Assembly: GCF_964340395.1 (NCBI RefSeq) | Contig: NC_135566.1 | Coordinates: 16,184,001 to 16,237,500, forward strand | From: Glandiceps talaboti | Lineage: Eukaryota; Hemichordata; Enteropneusta; Spengelidae | Direction: 5' to 3' | DNA: 53,500 bases | In this document: in pieces, positions 12,019-21,813 of the stretch | How positions within the stretch are numbered: the first letter of the stretch is position 1 | Layout of the letters: each line of letters opens with the position of its first letter | Position numbers and translations under genes: made by a program | Notes under the pieces: generated by a model | Told to the model about the DNA's origin: nothing | Database searches by the model: none | What the model saw: the letters and a program-made list of their open reading frames with translations, nothing else

Positions 12019-12393
12019 AGGCTATTGTTGCGATTTCATTGTGAAATATATATACTTACAGTACCTACCTGTATACTGTACCTGTGTACTGGATCTGTGA
12101 CTCATTCACAAGAGTAATTGAGTCACAAGATTGACCCAGTAGACAGGCTAAACTGATACTCTACTATCGACAGATACTGACACTTAGTAGTAGGGTCTTT
12201 TCGACGAATGATACAAATATTAAAGTATGTGCATAGAAACACTACTTTGATTTTACATCTAGAGTGGGACTTTACCTAATAGTATCCACCCACCATCCAT
12301 CTATATCAATTCGATTCTACTGGTCCACACTCATGACCCGGTCATGGTTTACTGTACCCTCCTTGCTGTAGGCACATGCAAGTCCGTGCTGTA

Positions 12394-12461
12394 GGGGACT
12401 TCCAGCATTCATGTCACGTGACAAGAAGGGGGTTTCCCTAGTTCGCTGGTATTGCTATAAA
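12394..12461 (+). promoter_or_regulatory. Promoter of the ATF3/JDP2-like gene
   Basis: TATAAA lies at 12456-12461, about 52 bp before the start codon. Upstream are GGGGACTTCC (12394-12403) and GGGGTTTCCC (12429-12438), both fitting the NF-kappaB consensus. Between them is GTCACGTGAC (12413-12422), a palindromic E-box of the USF/TFE type. This combination resembles a stress or immediate-early promoter. Function is inferred from motifs only. Confidence 0.55.
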
Positions 12462-12512
12462 GTTGTCCGAGCAAAGCAAACATAAACATTGACATCGCCG
12501 ACGACATTTAGA

Positions 12513-12586
12513 ATGCGCAACGGTAGACCTGAAATAGCAAGTACTTTGAACACTTTGCAATCGGACGCCTTCATCTCAGATACTAG
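12513..12586 (+). CDS. bZIP gene exon 1 (coding part)
   Basis: ATG at 12513, then RNGRPEIASTLNTLQSDAF and a few more residues, ending at donor ACTAG|GTAAGG with two bases of a Ser codon. The single T that opens the next exon completes AGT, so the phase fits. The transcription start is probably near 12485. Confidence 0.6.
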
Positions 12587-13739
12587 GTAAGGTGGGTATT
12601 TGATTGTCAGAAAACGTATTAATATAACCAGACAAACCAGATGTGCATATTATATAGTTCATACACTACCTTAAATGCCGGGCTTAAAAATCCGGTAGCC
12701 TTTGTTTTGTTGGGTGTGTCACATGATAGTGTCTGCTAGTGGTCTGTTGTGGCAGGCCGTATTGCTTTGCCATGCCGTGTTATAGTCCACCAAGATGTCC
12801 CTGGCGACTGAACTACTCATGTACAAATAACATGAAGCGTATGTGTGAGGCGTATTCGCAGTTGTCTAATATGACATATATTTATCGACAATATTACCCA
12901 TAGAAATTTAAAAATGGACATAAACATATATTTTGAAATTGTTTGCCAACATATGGTACATTCTTAAAATAAACCGATCTGCGTGCCGATCCCTGCTGTA
13001 TATAGCTAGTCAAATGGTTCGTGATAAGAAAATTGTATAAGCTAAGTATTTTGAATCAGAGGAAAACTGTAAATAGAACATCTAAGACATGATAATTTCG
13101 CAGAGGAAAACTCTAATAAAAATTTTAATATATCTATTGCCATTTATTTAATTTCGATAAATATTGTTATTGTAAATGGCGACATTGATTACCGTGCTCA
13201 TTTTCATTTCTCCTGTACTGGAATGACATAGTTATGTTAGCGGTTCAAAGTCTCAATAGCGTACAATGTTTTAGTTGTGTCACGTGCATTCCTCGGTCGT
13301 ACTCAAGTTCATCAAATTATGCCATAGACAATATCTTATTTTAAACGAAATAGTATCGTTTTTAAACTACAGTCAATGCACCGTAACGCCGAAGATGAAA
13401 AGCAAGAATATGGAAAAAGTACCCCTCAGTGATGCATGCAGTCACCGTCGAGTACTGGCTGCTAAACCTTTTAATACTAGTACTGCAATGGCAACGTTTG
13501 ACATATCTGAAGTATGTGTGAGTCCCGTTGACCAGACAACGTCAGAGGACGTGGAACTGACCTACTCAATGTTGGTCAAAGAAGAAATAAGGCAGAAAAT
13601 AAAGAATCGAAGATCCTCTAAAGGTTTACCAGATGTAAACATTGACACCGAACCCAGTAAAACAGACCAGGTACGTATACTTGCCATACATACTCTGATA
13701 TTATGGTGTCATGTCGAGGTTTTAGGCGACGAAGTAATC

Positions 13740-13791
<52 letters not shown>

Positions 13792-14147
13792 CTTTTTTTC
13801 TGTCTGTCTGTCTGTCTGTCGTATGTTTGTATGTATGTATGTATGTATGTATGTATGTATGTATGTATGTATGTATGTATGTATGTATGTATGTATGTAT
13901 GTATGTATGTACACGTACGTACGTACGTACGTACGTTCGTATGTATGTATGTATGTATGTATATATGTATGTATGTATGTGTGTGTATGTGTGTGTGTAT
14001 GTCTTCTATCTATACCTCGTTTGTCTATGTATCTATCTGCATGTCTATGTCTATTTGTCTATCTAACTATCTATCTGTCTGTCTATCCATCTATATATAT
14101 GGACCGATATACAGGCAGACATACACATACACGGGTGTGTGTGCGCG

Positions 14148-14209
<62 letters not shown>

Positions 14210-15665
14210 CAGGTAGGTAGGTAGGTAACTTTCGGTTTCAAAATGAAATTCGTTCGCCACCTTTAGATTTTAGTTTACGTGCAACGCGTGTCATGGTTTT
14301 ACATTCCATCATAATGCTGTCTTCTCAGTCACTTTCTTTCCATATTCAACCAATTCTTTATTGTAAAACAGTTGGGTTTATCCAGCTGTATTGTGATTGA
14401 GAAATACCTACATGGCATTTATAAACAACATACAAAAACTTGCACTTTGTATGTTGGCTAATTTCCAATCTCGAAATATAGATTAAAGAATAATAGGTGA
14501 CCGGGGAAACTACAATCGGCAGCCGTGCTTTGTATAATAGTTTGAAGAATGGGCAGTTTGACATTGTCTGTGAGCCGTGTTTCATTGCAATGTTTAGACC
14601 GTGGTGGTGGGGGGGGGGGACTATTTCGTCATAAAACCACGTGATTCAGACGCGAGCTACTGTAATACAGTGGTCTAAAGATTGTTATCTTAAATGATTC
14701 GGCCTTGTTTCGATTTGTAATTTGTCAGTGGGTGTATGTTTGAGAGAGAATATGATACATAGTGCAAACACAATACGTGTATAATGATGGGGTATGAACA
14801 CTCTTTAGCCAACCCCAAACCCATACCTCCTTCAGCCATCTATTTCGCTGGCGTTGCTGAATTTAGTACCTGTCGACATAGTTTATCATGTTAGCCGTGG
14901 ACTGTGAACGCAAATTGCTGACAAGTTGGTTAAATCATTACCACCGTGACGGAGGGAGACTATATGCTGTTTTGTTTTGAGTATTCTAGCATAGACCCTA
15001 CTCGTGGGGTCTATGATTCTAGTAAACTTGTCCATCATATGGCGAATTTCTTTTTTGTTTTTCAGCTTACCGCAGAGGATGTACAACGGCGACAGCTCAG
15101 ACGTCAGAAAAACAGAATTGCCGCCGCTAGATGTCGTCAGAAAAAGAAACTTGAAGTGCTGACGACAGTTCAGGTATTGTCATACCATTGAAATCAACCA
15201 ATCAGATCAGCGAAGGATCTGTATTACGCAAATTTCAGGGGATTTCCCCCGTGGAAAAACCCCACTACACACGGTAATATATACAGCACGTGTACAAACA
15301 TTATGAGGCCAAATTCTCAGAAACCGAGACATTATCATATCAAGTTGCTGTACACTTGTTTATATTTGATATTTCATGACAGTTGAAATAGATGGATTAC
15401 CATCTAATTTGCATAATAACGTTTGGCTGAAAACAACATGACCTCAGCAGCTCTAAACCTTGGGTATGCTTTGATTACTGTATGTATGTATGCATGCATG
15501 TATGTATGTATGTATGTATGTATGTATGTATGTATGTATGTATGTATGTATGTATGTATGTATGTATGTATGTATGTATGTATGTATTCATTTATCACGG
15601 AGTGGGAGATGAAAGGAAGTAGACAGATAGACGTGTAGACAAGCAGGCAGACAAGCCAGGCAGGC

Positions 15666-15714
<49 letters not shown>

Positions 15715-15771
15715 CGCAAACAGGCAGGCAGATATAGACAGACACACAGACGGGAGGACGGACACTGAGAT

Positions 15772-15809
<38 letters not shown>

Positions 15810-16119
15810 AGGTATGAATACATGAATGCGATAGCATTGCAAATGATAGAAGCAAATGTAATCAATTCGTTCTGGTCTTAAATAAGTAGACGAATATATT
15901 GATATTTGGCATTGGATAGAAAATTGAGCAAATGATTTTTCTATTTTTCGCTTTTCTCGCCAGGAAGAAAAGTTGGAATTAGAGCGCAATAAACAACTAA
16001 AAGAAGAAATTGAGAAGCTTTCGAATGAACGAGATTGGCTAGAACGGTTTCTCAGAGAACACAAGGCTGATGAACATTGTAAACTGAATGGTGAACACAA
16101 AGACAATAGTTTTACCTGA
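12513..16119 (+). CDS. ATF3/JDP2-like bZIP transcription factor
   Basis: Joining 12513-12586, 13373-13670, 15066-15173 and 15964-16119 gives 211 residues. It should bind AP-1/CRE-type DNA as a dimer in the nucleus. Residues ~92-105 (LVKEEIRQKIKNRR) resemble the ATF3 segment VKEELRFAIQNKR. The basic region NRIAAARCR (residues 140-148) is the bZIP DNA-contact signature and matches JDP2/ATF3 closely. The zipper follows at ~158-193 and ends in the family's conserved His (193). The basic region sits in a 108-nt exon, the same length I recall for c-fos exon 3. Unusually, the first two heptad d positions are Thr158 and Glu165, with Leu only at 172, 179 and 186. The start was chosen because a TATA box lies just upstream and exon 1 joins exon 2 in frame. 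A later start at 13395 is possible. A Fos-like or BATF-like assignment is less likely. Confidence 0.85.
13373..13670 (+). CDS. bZIP gene exon 2
   Basis: Acceptor TTTTTAAACTACAG, donor GACCAG|GTACGT, phase 0 at the end. It encodes residues 26-124, including Met33 (13395) as an alternative start, a Ser/Thr-rich region and the ATF3-like VKEEIR helix. Confidence 0.8.
13739..14224. repeat. Compound tetranucleotide array, intron 2
   Basis: In order: (TCTG)n at 13739-13790 and 13800-13820, (TATG)n to ~13910, (TACG)n to ~13937, (TATG)n, a degenerate CTAT region, (CA)n at ~14150-14206 and a short GGTA run. The long Cys/Val/Met/Tyr reading frames here are artefacts of the repeat. Confidence 0.95.
14225..15065 (+). 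other. Distal intron 2 of the bZIP gene
   Basis: Unique AT-rich sequence without coding signal. A short palindrome-like TAGACCCTACTCGTGGGGTC lies at 14994, related to the foldback ends near 3444-3537. The acceptor before exon 3 is TTTTTGTTTTTCAG. Confidence 0.6.
15066..15173 (+). CDS. bZIP gene exon 3 (basic region, 108 nt)
   Basis: Exactly 36 codons, phase 0 on both sides, encoding LTAEDVQRRQLRRQKNRIAA and the rest of the basic region to residue 160. Loss of this exon by skipping would keep the frame but remove DNA binding. Confidence 0.92.
15480..15804. repeat. Compound tetranucleotide array, intron 3
   Basis: (TATG)n at 15480-15588, a CAGG/CAGA zone with (CAGA)n at ~15665-15713, then (CA)n at ~15774-15804. 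The CAGA run is the reverse complement of the TCTG run in intron 2. Confidence 0.95.
15964..16119 (+). CDS. bZIP gene exon 4 (leucine zipper, C terminus)
   Basis: It follows CTTTTCTCGCCAG and encodes EEKLELERNKQLKEEIEKLS, then NERDWLERFLREHK and a short hydrophilic tail. TGA stop at 16117-16119. Confidence 0.9.
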   Translation, partial: EEKLELERNKQLKEEIEKLSNERDWLERFLREHKADEHCKLNGEHKDNSFT

Positions 16120-16508
16120 CAACCAATGGATTCTAAATACTAGTAGTCATAGAACTTGCAATGTTTTAACATATTTATACTTTTTCTCAGTTTACAAACG
16201 TACCAACCGTCTCAGTTTACATACAAAATATAATAAGCTATAAACTATGTAGTATAATTCTTAAATGTGCAAATATCTCTCATATATACTGTTTTTGTTA
16301 TATTTATAATTTTACTCAATGGAACTATTACCAATTCACAAATTGGATTGTCTAGCCATGTCCTTTGAAAACAACTGTGATTGGTTGCCTAAATTTCATC
16401 ATTTCAGAACACCTGGTTACCCTATGTTCCTCACATGTGATTGGTTGTCTAAATTTCACCACTTCCTACTTTTACTTGTATCAGTAGTATCACAGCAGAA
16501 ATTAGAAT
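16120..16508 (+). other. Probable 3' UTR of the bZIP gene
   Basis: AT-rich; contains a direct repeat of TGTGATTGGTTG(C/T)CTAAATTTCA at about 16376 and 16436. No AATAAA was found, so the transcript end is unknown. Confidence 0.4.
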
Positions 16509-16595
16509 GTAAGATACGCCGTGTCGCTCCGCCCTCAGCGGCGAGCTCTAGGGGTTTACCGATGTGTGAGGGCGCCCCGTCACGACATACCTTAC
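16509..16595 (-). mobile_element. Small TIR element, copy 1 (GTAAG...CTTAC)
   Basis: An 87-bp GC-rich unit bounded by GTAAGATACGCCGTGTC and ending GACATACCTTAC. Its reverse complement aligns along its length with 23928-24023, sharing CGGGGCGCCCTCACACATCG. The two copies lie in opposite orientation. No clear target duplication was seen. Confidence 0.7.
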
Positions 16596-17010
16596 GGCCG
16601 GAATCAAGTTTTTATGACTGATCTGGTCTATCCAATACTGGTAATTTAGTCGTCTGACAACTTACACAAGGGCCACAGACTTGTGTGTTCTAAGTTGTAA
16701 TTTAGTACAAAAACGACTTTAATCTCCGACTAGATCACATTTACTTGTAGCACTATTACCCTCCTTCCTACCTCATTATGTTTTCTTAGTTTCCATAAAG
16801 TTTCCAAACATGCCATTTAAAAAGTTCTACTTTGTCAGAATGTGACAAAAATGGCTGTTAGATTAATTTTAACAGTATATGATTTAACAAATTTCCAATA
16901 GCTGAGTGGGTGTTTAGTTAGAGTTAGTTACCTGGATATTTTGATTATGTGTCTAAAGAAAGTCATAATCAGTGGCGTATGTCAATGCTGCAACTTTTAA
17001 TTGAAAGTGT

Positions 17011-17170
17011 GTATGACCATATAAGGAAAGCTAGGGTACAACTGAGTATTATTATGACCATACAGGGAAACGTTACAAGTATTAGCATGACTATATAAGG
17101 AAATGCTACAAGGAGTAGATGACCATAGAAGGAAATGTTAGTGTATTCGTATGACCATATAAGGAAATTG
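17011..17170. repeat. Minisatellite of CArG-like boxes
   Basis: Five units of 32-41 bp, each with (T/A)GACCATATAAGGAAA or a variant. The core is canonical CCATATAAGG at 17017-17026 and 17155-17164. It varies at 17058-17067 (CCATACAGGG), 17091-17100 (CTATATAAGG) and 17123-17132 (CCATAGAAGG). CC(A/T)6GG is the SRF binding consensus. Confidence 0.7.
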
Positions 17171-17324
17171 CTGTATTTGATCAGAAAGTGAAACAAACAA
17201 GATGAACGACGAAATCAACATAGTAGGGTCTTTCAGATGATGTTGATGATGTTGACGGGTCATGATAGTGATATTTTTGTCTCAAGTTATCGTCATATCC
17301 AATTTTCTTTGTCTACATATTTTA

Positions 17325-17690
17325 GCCTGTAAGGGGGCGAGATCAATAGTTCAATGTAGAGTAAAAAACTAAATTCTTTTAGTTAGATCTCAAGAACCCC
17401 CCCCCCCTAACTAAATTGGCCAAAATTGAAAATGTTTCAGACAATCAATTTCAAATCAGTATGTAGTACAATGTAGTATGTAGTGCTATAAATACAAAGC
17501 AATTTGTAGTGAGGGAAAAACTAGTTCTTTGTTGACACTGCTTATTTTAGTGACATGCATTTACCATAACGAAAATTCTTCTATTTCTCGATCTGACGAC
17601 ATTTTTTTTTAGAAATGTTTGTATTTAGGGGCACAAACAGAATTCATTAAAAGTAAAATCGTTTTTGTAGGATGAGAACTAAAATGGCTC
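17325..17690. mobile_element. Dispersed element related to the 49.6-kb repeat
   Basis: It starts GGGGGCGAGATCAAT..TTCAATGTAGAGTAAAAAAC and ends ..GTAGGATGAGAACTAAAATG. Both end motifs recur at 49633-49760, where the second is inverted and adjacent to the first. In its centre (17459-17507) is a single GTATGTAGTGCTATAAATAC followed by AAAGC, which is the unit of the big satellite at 49.8-52.0 kb. Confidence 0.55.
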
Positions 17691-18537
17691 AACCCCAATA
17701 CACTTATACAGGAAGCTACATTCCCTTTACTGCTACATTGGCTGTAACTAGAGTATTATCATTTATCAGAAAACGAATAATTTATTTATTGAAAATTGTT
17801 AAAATACCAATAATAAGACAATGTACACGACGTTAGTTAGTGGTCGGTTGTATCCAAAAACAGTAACAGACTGAAATCGTAACTGTCGTTGAGGGCGCTG
17901 ATTTTGGGGTCCGCAACAAAATTGATTTGTCGGATATACAGCTGCAAAGAATACGTTTACCTACTAAAGCGATGCAATACTGCTAACGGTGTACGATATT
18001 ACCAGTATTTTGTACTTAACAAAACATTGTTTTAAAAACGCTCCCGTTGCATCCAGAGCAGCTTTTAAATCTGAATGACCACACAACGTCTGCATGCAAA
18101 TCAGCAGAAAAATACTATTCAAGTACTAGTCCTACTTATGATTACAATCAAATGTATATTTATTTACCAGATATATTTATCATATTTTTTTAAAGTTGAT
18201 TTTACTTTGATTATAACATTCACTCTCATCTGTTTGGTAGTACACTGGCTCAGACCACCGTGACCAAACAACAGTTATTCGATCACTGTAGTCTGAGGTA
18301 GTGGTGTACACTATGTCGGTAACCAATGAGGGCGCACTTCTGACTCGAATAAACGTTAATGTATATAATTCATAAAATAATCTATATTTGTCCGTTGTCT
18401 CTTATTCAGTTCATGCAGTTAGTGCTTTCCTTGAATCATTTTCAGTTTTTCTAAAATATGGCGCTCCCCCGAGAATTGATTTGTAAGATAAGTCACAGCG
18501 TTCATTAAAAGTAACTAGATATCTAGGGGTTAGTCAC
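17691..18537. other. Intergenic
   Basis: No gene seen. A weak foldback at 18236-18312 pairs GTAGTACACTGGCTCAGACCA with GTCTGAGGTAGTGGTGTACAC-like sequence. A GAGGGCGC motif lies at 17891 and another at 18328. Confidence 0.5.
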
Positions 18538-18580
18538 GCACACAGGCACGCACACGCGCGCACGCACGCACGCACACACA

Positions 18581-18633
<53 letters not shown>
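18538..18633. repeat. (CA)n/(CGCA)n microsatellite
   Basis: Mixed CACG and CA repeats, about 95 bp, ending 213 bp before the next gene's start codon. Confidence 0.95.
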
Positions 18634-18638
<5 letters not shown>

Positions 18639-18846
18639 GCGCACATCCCTTACCTTTGCAGATTTACAGAAAATGCGTCTGTTTCGAACACACGTACTTA
18701 TTGCTTTAATTCTAATGTTCTGAAATGCAAATGGAACTTTGCCCATCGTTGTATTCTATACATAGAATATACACACACTTGTAGCAGACCGGTGAACTGC
18801 CAGTAATTAAAATATCCTCAAAATGCCACGATTATAAAGACGAAGC

Positions 18847-18883
18847 ATGAAGACACTCTCAATTGCTGTTGTTTTTGTGGCAG
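18847..18883 (+). CDS. Secreted-protein gene exon 1 (signal peptide)
   Basis: Twelve codons plus one base, donor GCAG|GTACGT. CAAAATGCCAC at 18819-18829 is also found before the neighbouring gene's start. Confidence 0.65.
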
Positions 18884-20588
18884 GTACGTACTTAGAAAAG
18901 ACCGATGTACATATATGTCAGTATTGGGAGTAAATATAAAGTGTCTAAATACAAGTAGTTTCACATTGCAATTTAGTCAAGTTCTGAGTTTTGGGATGTC
19001 GATAAGATAATATTATCAATAATACCCCCTTTATTTCATATTTAATATTACAAGAGATTTCGTCTTCACTTGCAAACTGAGTTGATATGTTTTTAGCGTG
19101 TATTTATTTTTCTGCATAATTATTAAAAAGTAACCAAAGTATTTCTATTTAATGATGTATACTTAACCATCATTTGCTGACTAAACTTAAACGTGGTATT
19201 AGGATATGACGAAAATGTTCAGGAATTCCCTATTATCATGCAACCAACAAAAGAAAATATGCATCATCATTAACAGTATACTAGAAAGATTAAAATGTTT
19301 TTTTTTGTAAGTATTTTAACTTGAGTAAAACGCTTATAAGCCCACTCTCGCTCTAGTTTCGGATATGATCTCTCAATACCGCTTTGCTCAACTTGTTGTT
19401 TTTTTGTGTGTACAAACCCCACCCCCACCCCATCCCCTCACCCCCGTAGATAAAGGTTATAATAGGGTTGTTGGTGGCCGAGTGGTTATTTAAACCACTT
19501 GTCCGAGTTGTCTCTTACCACTGCTATCGGGGTTCGAACCCATTCAGGGTTTGATCAAATTTACCACACTGTAATAAGTCGTTCAGTTTTCTCCGATTTT
19601 TCATACACTGACACTGAACCCATGAAGGATGACCCTCACTGGCGTTCTTAGGTGAACAATCCATTACAAATAAAGATTATTTATTATATTCCTCATAAAT
19701 TGTATTAGTTAATCTGTCCAAATTACATGAATTTTTAAAATATCACATCGCAGTGGACAAGTTTTGATTGTTTTTCTCTTGAATCGATTTTATGAAAATA
19801 GTTCAGTTGTTTAGAGTTACGCTCTCTATGCCATTAGGAAAATGTACCACGGCACTGGGACTGGTACGGTACTGTCATTGGAGGAATCAATGTTCAACGA
19901 AATTAACTATCACACTGTACGAAAACACAGCACAAAACATTTTCACCATTTCAGAGACATAATGTAAAAGAATGCTGAATTAGTTCAACAACAACACAAC
20001 GTCTCTATATTATTTTAAATATGTATTTACTAAACAGCAATAAAGTGTCATCGCTGAAAACATCTCGTGTTCAAATCTTCGCTAGCGCCCTCTCCGTCAA
20101 ACTCCAAAGTCTCTTTCGCATGTGCCAAGACCGTCAAACGTGTGTATCTGTATGTGGTAATATAATGTGTTTTGTGTTTTATTTCAGCCTTTATCTGTTT
20201 GGCATATACCCAGGTGGTTGGCGACATACCAGGACCTGGTGTAGTAGATGATGCCAAACCCAAGGTTGCCGATAAAAGCACAGACTTCAAAGAACTCAAT
20301 AATAAAGCATTTCCCCCAATGAAATATGGTAAAAACACGAAACAGAACCCAAGACACTTCAGAGGAAAGCCGGTCAACTCTTGGGCGGACAGATACAAGA
20401 AGAAGACGCGATCATATTCAAAGCCGAAGACATTTCCCTATAAACACGCCAACAGAGGGAAACAGGAGGCAGAGAAAAAGATGCTGTTGGAGAGAGTCTT
20501 GAAAAAGTTGAACAATAAACCTAAAGGAAGTCGACCTACGAAACAAAAAATAATGCAATGCAAAATGGTTTGTGACGAGGAAGTCTGA
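18847..20588 (+). CDS. Small lysine-rich secreted protein, unknown family
   Basis: Joining 18847-18883 and 20188-20588 gives 145 residues. Residues 1-21 (MKTLSIAVVFVAAFICLAYT plus Q) form a classic signal peptide split across the exons, and the frame joins exactly (G|CC). The mature part starts about VVGDIPGPGVVDDAK. It is very basic (many Lys/Arg, KKK, KPK and RGK clusters), Pro-containing and probably disordered, with one amphipathic stretch (QEAEKKMLLERVLKKLNN). Its only cysteines after the signal are 137 and 141 near the acidic end (CKMVCDEEV). Several dibasic and tribasic sites could be processing sites. I recognise no domain. A matrix, antimicrobial or peptide-precursor role is possible but not shown. 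The next gene downstream has the same first-exon design. Confidence 0.72.
19465..19690 (+). mobile_element. tRNA-derived SINE
   Basis: TGGCCGAGTGG (19475-19485) is a perfect tRNA Ser/Leu-type A box and GGTTCGAACCC (19531-19541) a perfect B box, 45 bp apart. A ~120-bp unrelated body and an AT-rich AAATAAAGATTATTTATTAT end follow. There is no cloverleaf acceptor stem, so it is a SINE rather than a tRNA gene. It lies in intron 1 of the secreted-protein gene. Confidence 0.75.
20188..20588 (+). CDS. Secreted-protein gene exon 2
   Basis: It follows TGTTTTATTTCAG and carries the rest of the signal peptide and the whole mature protein. TGA stop at 20586-20588. Confidence 0.75.
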
Positions 20589-20664
20589 TGCGGGGACTAT
20601 TAAACACGTGATGATCATGTGATTGTCACATTGTTATTACAGAAAGTCAAGTTGAATAACTGAC

Positions 20665-20670
20665 AATAAA
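20665..20670 (+). terminator. Polyadenylation signal AATAAA
   Basis: 77 bases after the stop codon, followed by a TTTTGTGTCTTT GU-rich region, as expected for a 3' end near 20690. Confidence 0.75.
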
Positions 20671-21048
20671 AATCACATCGCAATACATTTTGTGTCTTTA
20701 TTAATTGATAACTTGAATTTGATCACTGCACCCTGTGTATGTCGTTATAATTTCTACAAAGTTAAAGGGCCTTCAATCCATCTCTCTAGGATGATTAGTA
20801 AAATAAACAGTATTGTAGATTCATAATTGAGATATGATATTTCAATATTCTACAGATATGACGTCATACCTCAGCTGTGACTTCCAGAAAGAATACAAAG
20901 GCTTCATACGCACACACTGAAAAAGTTGTATGAATTCACTGCTTATATATTTATGGATCAACATATTTGACAACCAAATTACCCTTCTTACAACTATCAT
21001 GACTATTTCAAAATAACATCAAATAAGTATGAAGGAAGGAAGGGAGGA

Positions 21049-21230
21049 ATGAATGGATGGATGGTTGCATGGATTCATGGATGGACTAATGGATGGATGG
21101 ATGGATGGATGGATGGATGGATAGATGGATGGATGGACGGACGGACGGATGGATGGATGGATGGATGGATGGATGGATGGATGGATGGATGGATGGATGG
21201 ATGGAATGATGGATGGATGGATGAATGAAT
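21049..21230. repeat. (GGAT)n array
   Basis: Tetranucleotide GGAT/TGGA array with a short GGAC block, about 180 bp, between the two secreted-protein genes. Confidence 0.95.
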
Positions 21231-21773
21231 GGTTGGATTAAATACTAACATTTTAAATCTTGCAACAACGAATGTTTCTACTATACGAAGTCTATCTATG
21301 ATTAATGTTTAAACTCAGTTATTCTACGAACTTCGTCATATGTATCTACTAAGCCAAAGAGTTTTAGAGTGGAGCGATCGAGGTCTGGGGCTAGGTGATT
21401 CGGGAGGCGTAAAAAGGAGGAGTGATTAAGTGTGACAGTGTAAAAATGTAAAAGGTTACCACCACCCCCACCACCCCACCCCCGACTCTCATAAGACAAT
21501 TTGTACTTTGTATATTCCATGCACTGCCGCCTTCAGAATGCTGAGTGCGTGGATGCGTACTTTTTTGGCATTTGTAAAAGTCGCGCATTGTCACGAATTC
21601 CAAAATAGAATGAACATCATGTGGAATCCAACGTTAATGTATACATTCCATATATTCCATTCACTGTGTTCTATTCACACAGAGTGCCGCTTTCATCATG
21701 TTTAGAAATGTTATGTTTTCTTGACTTTTCTCATCCCAAAATGCCACCGTAACCAAGTGACTTCGTTCACAGC

Positions 21774-21813
21774 ATGTTTTCAACAAGCCTGGTATTGTTG
21801 CTGTTCATTACAG
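21774..21813 (+). CDS. Kazal gene exon 1 (signal peptide)
   Basis: Thirteen codons plus one base, donor ATTACAG|GTAAGG, phase 1 like the neighbouring gene. CAAAATGCCAC lies at 21737-21747. Confidence 0.7.

Noticed and set aside
13703-14224. Long Cys/Val/Met/Tyr-rich reading frames
   Set aside because: Direct translation of TCTG/TATG tetranucleotide arrays, which lack stops in some frames. Only the part before 13671 is a real exon.
18831-18838. TTATAAAG as the TATA box of the secreted-protein gene
   Set aside because: Only about 10 bp before the start codon, too close to be a promoter element unless the start lies further downstream.
19475-19541. Functional tRNA gene
   Set aside because: Perfect A and B boxes, but no matching acceptor stem and a SINE-like body and AT-rich tail.
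21302-21520. - strand frame containing LNHSSFLRLPNHLAPDLDR
   Set aside because: Reads somewhat protein-like, but it is short, contains a poly-Gly from a GGTGG run and has no supporting exon structure or known match.
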